Source: Bacteroidales bacterium Bact_07 (lineage in GTDB: Bacteria > Bacteroidota > Bacteroidia > Bacteroidales > Tenuifilaceae). From it: 11,706 nt of DNA. This document shows, in pieces, positions 7,568-11,706 of the stretch (the first letter of the stretch is position 1; each line of letters opens with the position of its first letter). The notes under the pieces are model-generated. The model was not told where the DNA came from, made no database searches, and saw only the letters and a program-made list of their open reading frames with translations. The DNA is taken from positions 1-11,706 of the forward strand of contig LUYY01000130.1 in the NCBI GenBank assembly GCA_001603415.1, read 5' to 3'. A program made the position numbers and the translations under genes.

Positions 7568-7681
7568 GCTGCTAAAAACCATTGGGGTTGATGCGCAGAT
7601 AAGAAAGTTTTTCGTACTTTAGTTTCTGTTTTACCGTGGGACGACGACGCTGCTTCGAACTCCCCAACGTTTTCTAGCAGC
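7568..7681. repeat. Large multi-stem imperfect palindrome (attC-like layout or structured RNA)
   Basis: The outer arms are 7568-7587 (GCTGCTAAAAACCATTGGGG) and 7662-7681 (CCCCAACGTTTTCTAGCAGC). The reverse complement of the second matches the first at 17 of 20 positions. Inside are a weaker stem, 7596-7607 against 7617-7628 (9 of 12), and an apical AAAGT/ACTTT pair (7604-7608 and 7616-7620). The element starts about 20 bases after the lipoprotein stop, so it could act as a terminator. Its size and position resemble an integron attC site, but the GTT at 7686 is followed by ACCA rather than the RRRY of the core site, so a true attC is doubtful. Confidence 0.6.
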
Positions 7682-7966
7682 AGGCGTTACCACCAATGCT
7701 AAAAAGACAGACGACACAGCAAGACAATGACTGAAAATGGACTCAACATACAGACCATATCGACCAAGCGGACAGATTTTCAAACTGACCGTGTTTTGCT
7801 TTTGGGACAGGTGACAGAAAAGAAAGAAAAAGCCCACCTTTCTCATTTTTTAAAATTTCTTTTTGCCAGCCGCACAAATGGCACATTTGGCTTTGCCCGA
7901 CACACAAGCCGACCCATTGCAAAACCAAAAGAGCCATTTTTTGTCAACGCACAGTGGAACAAATTT

Positions 7967-7974
7967 TAACTTTG
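7967..7974 (+). promoter_or_regulatory. Candidate -7 box (TAACTTTG) of the RT operon
   Basis: This is an exact TAnnTTTG match with a TTTG at 7940-7943 upstream, spacer 23 bases (slightly long). The ATG at 7989 is 14 bases past the box, so the leader would be very short. Only a weak AAAG precedes the start codon, in keeping with weak ribosome-binding sites in Bacteroidota. It is the likely start of transcription for the RT, HEPN-like and methyltransferase genes. Confidence 0.45.
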
Positions 7975-7988
7975 AGATTTTGTAAAGA

Positions 7989-9707
7989 ATGAGTGATAAA
8001 ACTTTAGAAATATATTTTAGTACGGACAACCTTAAACTTGCCTATTACAGAATCGTATGTTGGCCTGAACGGTTAGTAAAAGATCGTTTTGGTATACATG
8101 CCTTTGGTGCTCAATTAGACAAAAACCTAAAGCAACTTTCAGAGAAACTCATTTCCGGAAAATATTCACCCCAGCGTGGATTCAAGTACTATGAGCCAAA
8201 ATCATCAGGCACACAGAGGACAAAAACGCTTTTGATGATAGAGGATGCATTGGTTTACCAAGCCATTGCCAATGTGATTGCAGCAAGAAATTATGAATTG
8301 TTGGCAGAGCATGATGACTTTGTTTTTGGTTCCGTTTTAATGCCAGACACTAAACAAGGTACTGAATTATTAAAGCAAGAGAATCCGAAATATTTCTTTT
8401 TCAAGTTTTGGAAGTCCTTATTTGTGAGGTTTAAAGACTCTGTAATCAAAGCCATAGAACAAGACAAGGCAACTCATAAGTTTGAAACAGATATAACTGG
8501 CTTTTTTGATTCGATACCTCATTACAATCTACTACTGACACTAAGCACTCACTTTGGTGTAGAGGATGAAATTCTTGATTTTCTTTCGGTTTGCCTGAAT
8601 GCTTGGTCAGGTACAAAAGAGAGCAGTACTCCGGGTGTAGGAATACCACAAGGGCCTCAGCCTTCTTATTTCTTGGCAAATCTGCTCTTATATCCGCTTG
8701 ACAAACAATTAATAAGCGAAGCTTTCAAGTATTATCGTTACATGGATGATATCAAAATCTACGGATATTCTGAAAGCGAATTGCGAAATGTATTGGTTCT
8801 TATTGATAATTACCTAAAAGGACATGGACTGTCCATAAACGCAAAAAAGACAGGCATAACCACCATTGATGCAGCCAAAGAAGATGAAACGGTAAAAGAA
8901 CTAAGAAGATTTGATATAATAGGTAACGCCTATACAGGAGATGAAGCAATTATCAATGAACTTTCGGAAGGTGGTCTTGAAAGTAGTGTTATCAAAACTT
9001 TATTGGGATTAAGTGAACAATCACCTGAGGAGCATGATGAAAGTGAAGCCAAACAGCAAATAGAGAGCATCACAGATCCTGAGAAAATAATTGCATTTTG
9101 GGAAAAAGAAATCAGTGATGTTGAACAAGAGCTACCAAGTCTTTTCAAAAGCAATTCACTTGAGTTGGCTGACCCTGAACAAACAGATGATATTGATTTC
9201 ATTCGGCTCAGCGCTAAATATGGTACAGCCGTTCGTTCGCTTTCGGAATACAAGCAAGTAACAGCATCCGATGCTTTATTACCTTACTGGCTATTCGCAT
9301 TAAAGAAATTCTACTGGAGAGCTGGCAACTATATTTTAACATTACAGCATTACAAAGGAAATAAAGAATTAAAACAAGAGCTTATATCTATATATCAATC
9401 CGATAAAAATTACGAATGTTACCGTTATCACATCATTACTTGTCTTACCTACAATTTTGAATATACCGACAGGGAATTGAGAGAGTTTTTCAAATACTTG
9501 AAAGCTGAAAACTCTGAATTGGTTCGTTATGCCCTGTATTGTTTGATTATCAAACATTCTGATGACCAACAATTAAAATCAACCTTACGGGTGCAGCTTT
9601 CTAGAGAAGCAAATAATTATCTGAAATTGATAACTCTGGACTATTGGAAAAGGGATGCTAACCGTGTGAGCACGATGGATGAACTTGTAAAACAAATGGG
9701 ATTATGA
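7989..9707 (+). CDS. Defence-type reverse transcriptase with helical C-terminal domain
   Basis: This 572-residue protein is an RNA-directed DNA polymerase. The N-terminal RT region is complete: IEDALVYQAI (about 84-93), motif A ETDITGFFDSIPH with catalytic Asp168, motif B GIPQGPQPSYFLAN (218-231), motif C YMDD (251-254) with Asp253/Asp254, then KTGITT. All three catalytic aspartates are present, so polymerase activity is likely. From about residue 300 the protein is acidic, then a string of predicted helices resembling HEAT-like repeats, with no recognisable nuclease. It is too long for a typical retron RT, and I see no maturase or HNH domain of a group II intron protein. Length and layout fit the unknown-group/Abi RTs (AbiA, AbiK, DRT families), but I cannot assign a subclass. 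It overlaps the next gene by 4 bp (ATGA) and heads a probable three-gene operon. It is more A+T-rich than the peptidase genes, suggesting transfer. Confidence 0.9.
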   Translation: MSDKTLEIYFSTDNLKLAYYRIVCWPERLVKDRFGIHAFGAQLDKNLKQLSEKLISGKYSPQRGFKYYEPKSSGTQRTKTLLMIEDALVYQAIANVIAARNYELLAEHDDFVFGSVLMPDTKQGTELLKQENPKYFFFKFWKSLFVRFKDSVIKAIEQDKATHKFETDITGFFDSIPHYNLLLTLSTHFGVEDEILDFLSVCLNAWSGTKESSTPGVGIPQGPQPSYFLANLLLYPLDKQLISEAFKYYRYMDDIKIYGYSESELRNVLVLIDNYLKGHGLSINAKKTGITTIDAAKEDETVKELRRFDIIGNAYTGDEAIINELSEGGLESSVIKTLLGLSEQSPEEHDESEAKQQIESITDPEKIIAFWEKEISDVEQELPSLFKSNSLELADPEQTDDIDFIRLSAKYGTAVRSLSEYKQVTASDALLPYWLFALKKFYWRAGNYILTLQHYKGNKELKQELISIYQSDKNYECYRYHIITCLTYNFEYTDRELREFFKYLKAENSELVRYALYCLIIKHSDDQQLKSTLRVQLSREANNYLKLITLDYWKRDANRVSTMDELVKQMGL

Positions 9708-10345
9708 AGTTTACGGAATTAAGAAATACCATGCAGTCTTTTTCCGGTGCTTCTACCCCGGACTATCAACTTGCATACATTACAGCAGAGGTTAAAGACT
9801 TGCTCAATGGACTTAACAAGCAGTTTGTAGAGTATCTGACGAAAGACATTATTGAAACCGAATTGCAACTGAATTTACAACATTGGCTCGGTTCACCATA
9901 TTATCAATCATCCAATGAAAATGCTAAAGATTGTTTGGAGCATTGTCCGACTGTAAAGCATATTTGGGGAAGGAAAATAAAAGGTTGGACTGATAGTGCT
10001 CTTAAATGTTATGACAACTTTTTATTAAAGTATGTACAAATAGACAAAGGCGAAAAAATATCCAAAACCTATGCAGGCCTGAAGGAGACAGATGTATATA
10101 AACATCTGGTTTCAAAGGGTGGTGTCGAACAGGAAATTGGTCAAAACTTTATTAATATTTATCAGCTCAGGTCTACATTCCAGCATATACAAATGGAGGA
10201 AAAGGACGGAATTAGGATACCGAAACGTATATCAAATTCAAAGTTTAATAAGTACAGAGATCTGATCATTAATTGGTTCCGATTATCTCTGATAGCTTTA
10301 TTGGACATGGTTGAAGAAAAAAACAAAAACGAGAAAAGAAATTGA
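9704..10345 (+). CDS. Helical protein with HEPN-like Rx4H motif, RT partner
   Basis: I do not recognise this 213-residue protein by name. It is predicted mainly helical and has no signal peptide. Near the C terminus, after a helix, it carries RSTFQH (Arg156 to His161). This is the Rx4H spacing of the catalytic motif in HEPN ribonucleases, and it precedes a short turn and a final long helix, as in many HEPN domains. The AbiA phage-resistance protein has an RT joined to a C-terminal HEPN domain; here a similar pair may be encoded as two proteins. The start codon overlaps the RT stop (ATGA), implying translational coupling and probably a complex. The gene ends with a lysine- and asparagine-rich tail over a run of seven A. 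It could be an RNase effector, but a non-enzymatic helical adaptor is the alternative. The HEPN call rests on one short motif and general helicity. Confidence 0.8.
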   Translation: MKFTELRNTMQSFSGASTPDYQLAYITAEVKDLLNGLNKQFVEYLTKDIIETELQLNLQHWLGSPYYQSSNENAKDCLEHCPTVKHIWGRKIKGWTDSALKCYDNFLLKYVQIDKGEKISKTYAGLKETDVYKHLVSKGGVEQEIGQNFINIYQLRSTFQHIQMEEKDGIRIPKRISNSKFNKYRDLIINWFRLSLIALLDMVEEKNKNEKRN

Positions 10346-10349
10346 ATAT

Positions 10350-11706
10350 ATGAACGGACTTAGTCTCACTCCGGAAACGGAAAAAATAAAAGCCCTGAAG
10401 GAAATACTACCCGAAGTATTTACCGAAGGAAAAATTGACTGGGAAAAGCTAAAAGCTACCCTTGGAGAGGATATAAACTTTAGCAACGAACGCTATGTGC
10501 TGAACTGGGCAGGCAAAAGCTATGCGTTTAAAGTATTGCAGACACCCAGCAGCAAAACGCTTGTGCCAGTGAGGGAAGAATCAGTAAACTTTGATGAAAC
10601 AGAAAATATCTTCATTGAAGGTGAAAACCTGGAAGTGCTGAAAGTGCTGCAGAAAAGCTACTTCGGTAAGGTGAAAATGATTTACATAGACCCGCCTTAC
10701 AATACGGGAAACGACTCATTCATTTACCCTGACAAATTTTCTGAAACCAAAGACGAATACCAAAGGCGTGTGGGCGACAAGGATGAAGAGGGCTACATGA
10801 CCAAGGAAGGTATGTTCCGCAAGAACAGCAAGGAAAACGGACAATACCACAGCAACTGGCTCAATATGATGATGCCCCGCCTCTATTTGGCAAAAAACCT
10901 GCTGCGCCAGGATGGGGTGATTTTTGTTTCTATTGACGATTATGAAATACATAATTTAAGACTATTAATGAACGAGATATTTGGCGAAGAAAACTTTATA
11001 TGTCAGTTAATTTGGAATAAACAACATTCTCAACAGCAAGGATTATTTAAAAAATATCACGAATATGTTTTATTGTATGCAAAAAATGAAAGTCTACATA
11101 GTAACATATCGGGAGGTGATGGAATTATAGATGCAGGAGCTTTAAAAAAAATATCGAGAGGTAATCCTGAAAGCACTTTTACTTTTCCAAAAGGAGTCAG
11201 ATTCGAAGCCGAAAATGGAACCGAAATTAGTGGAACTTTTGGCGATGCTGAGAAAGTGACAGTTGTTGAAGGTAGATTTATATGTGAAAACGGCAAAACC
11301 AAAGAACCTGTTACCCTTTCTGCTGGTTGGACTCAAAAAGAACAGATGATTAAATTTTTTAAAGGTGAGGAAGTCTATGATACCAAAGGACAGAAAGTAA
11401 TCGAATTTTACTTCAATTCAAAAGGCAAGCTAAAGTGCAAAAAGGAAAGATCTAAAATTACACCTTCAACTATTTTACCCGAATATGGAATGGTTAGTTC
11501 ACAAACAGCATATGTTGCAAGTTTATTTAACAACATACCTGTTTTTGATAATCCAAAACCATTGAAAATGATGATTGATTTTATTGATTGGTTTTGCAAT
11601 GATGATGACATTATTCTAGATTTTTTTGGTGGAAGCGGAACAATTGGTGAGGCTGTTTTATATACGAATTCAAATCCTAAATTCATTGTTATTCAACTTG
11701 ATGAAA
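10350..11706 (+). CDS. Type III-like N6-adenine DNA methyltransferase (Mod), 3' truncated by window
   Basis: The gene is open from the ATG at 10350 to the window end, giving 452 codons. This should be about two-thirds to three-quarters of a normal Mod subunit. It is predicted to methylate adenine in a short asymmetric site and, with a Res subunit, to form a type III restriction system. The catalytic motif DPPYN is at residues 114-118 and the SAM-binding DFFGGSGT at 424-431. This order, with the variable recognition region between, defines beta-class enzymes such as type III Mod. Only four bases separate it from the HEPN-like gene, so it is probably co-transcribed with it and the RT. The first 190 or so codons are visibly richer in G+C than the rest, as if the recognition region had been exchanged. 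The frame is also open upstream to 10296, and a TTG at 10311 is a possible earlier start. A res gene would be expected just beyond the window. Confidence 0.92.
   Translation, partial: MNGLSLTPETEKIKALKEILPEVFTEGKIDWEKLKATLGEDINFSNERYVLNWAGKSYAFKVLQTPSSKTLVPVREESVNFDETENIFIEGENLEVLKVLQKSYFGKVKMIYIDPPYNTGNDSFIYPDKFSETKDEYQRRVGDKDEEGYMTKEGMFRKNSKENGQYHSNWLNMMMPRLYLAKNLLRQDGVIFVSIDDYEIHNLRLLMNEIFGEENFICQLIWNKQHSQQQGLFKKYHEYVLLYAKNESLHSNISGGDGIIDAGALKKISRGNPESTFTFPKGVRFEAENGTEISGTFGDAEKVTVVEGRFICENGKTKEPVTLSAGWTQKEQMIKFFKGEEVYDTKGQKVIEFYFNSKGKLKCKKERSKITPSTILPEYGMVSSQTAYVASLFNNIPVFDNPKPLKMMIDFIDWFCNDDDIILDFFGGSGTIGEAVLYTNSNPKFIVIQLDE

Larger units (their letters stand above)
7548..7988. other. Noncoding stretch upstream of the reverse transcriptase
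   Basis: These 441 bases separate the lipoprotein from the reverse transcriptase. The first part is a large imperfect palindrome (7568-7681). The rest, about 7690-7960, is richer in G+C than the flanking genes and contains small symmetrical pieces such as AAATG-GCA-CATTT near 7876-7888. An 80-codon open frame at 7727-7969 has a low-complexity, basic translation and is not convincing as a gene. The stretch could be dispersed-repeat DNA. Because several defence reverse transcriptases depend on an adjacent noncoding RNA, it could also encode a structured RNA. The sequence alone does not decide. Confidence 0.5.

Noticed and set aside
7561..7690. Canonical integron attC site
   Set aside because: The outer stem and position are suggestive, but the bases after GTT at 7686 are ACCA rather than RRRY, and the left end lacks a matching RYYYAAC. 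Kept only as attC-like in layout.
7727..7969. 80-codon open frame before the RT gene, possibly a small first gene of the operon
   Set aside because: Its translation is low-complexity and basic with no recognisable motif. It has no clear promoter or ribosome-binding site, and the DNA looks like repeat-derived intergenic sequence. A promoter box for the RT lies at its very end.
7989..9707. RT as a retron or group II intron protein
   Set aside because: The protein is much longer than a typical retron RT and I see no VTG motif. It also lacks a recognisable maturase or HNH region, and I could not find an intron domain V-like hairpin nearby.
10716..11686. Several reverse-strand open frames opposite the methyltransferase gene
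   Set aside because: They are short, overlap one another and have no recognisable motif, while the forward frame carries the DPPYN and FGGSGT motifs without interruption.
1..11706. CRISPR array, tRNA, rRNA or insertion sequence
   Set aside because: No regularly spaced long repeats, no tRNA- or rRNA-like sequence, and no transposase frame with terminal inverted repeats were seen on either strand.

Overview
The window looks like a piece of a Bacteroidota chromosome, probably from the Bacteroidales/Marinilabiliales side, though the exact genus cannot be read from it. Four things point there: Cys-lipoprotein signal peptides on both large peptidases, recurrent TAnnTTTG-type -7 promoter boxes instead of TATAAT, very weak Shine-Dalgarno sequences, and intergenic DNA built from short degenerate repeats of a kind common in that phylum.

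Positions 6-5253 hold housekeeping peptide catabolism. A reverse-strand M3 (Dcp-like) zinc lipoprotein peptidase lies downstream of a MarR-family regulator. That regulator is divergent from a forward-strand M1 (aminopeptidase N-like) lipoprotein. The MarR/M1 intergenic region carries a dyad that could be the regulator's operator. Positions 5254-6408 hold a complete reverse-strand C5-cytosine DNA methyltransferase. Its stop codon abuts that of the M1 gene with no base between, and no cognate endonuclease is visible.

Positions 6409-7988 form an accessory zone with little coding DNA: a mosaic of small degenerate repeats, two copies of a GTATGA/TCATAC dyad, one A+T-rich orphan lipoprotein gene, and a long multi-stem imperfect palindrome starting about 20 bases after that gene.

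Positions 7989-11706 are the most interesting part, a tight forward-strand operon. It encodes a 572-residue reverse transcriptase with intact catalytic motifs and a long helical C-terminal region. A 213-residue helical protein with an Rx4H HEPN-like motif follows, overlapping it by 4 bp. Four bases further on starts a type III-like (beta-class, N6-adenine) DNA methyltransferase that runs off the window. This is best read as a defence island. The RT and small protein resemble a split version of the AbiA layout (RT plus C-terminal HEPN), placed directly upstream of the modification gene of a restriction-modification system. The defence role, the HEPN assignment and any link between RT and methylation are inferences.
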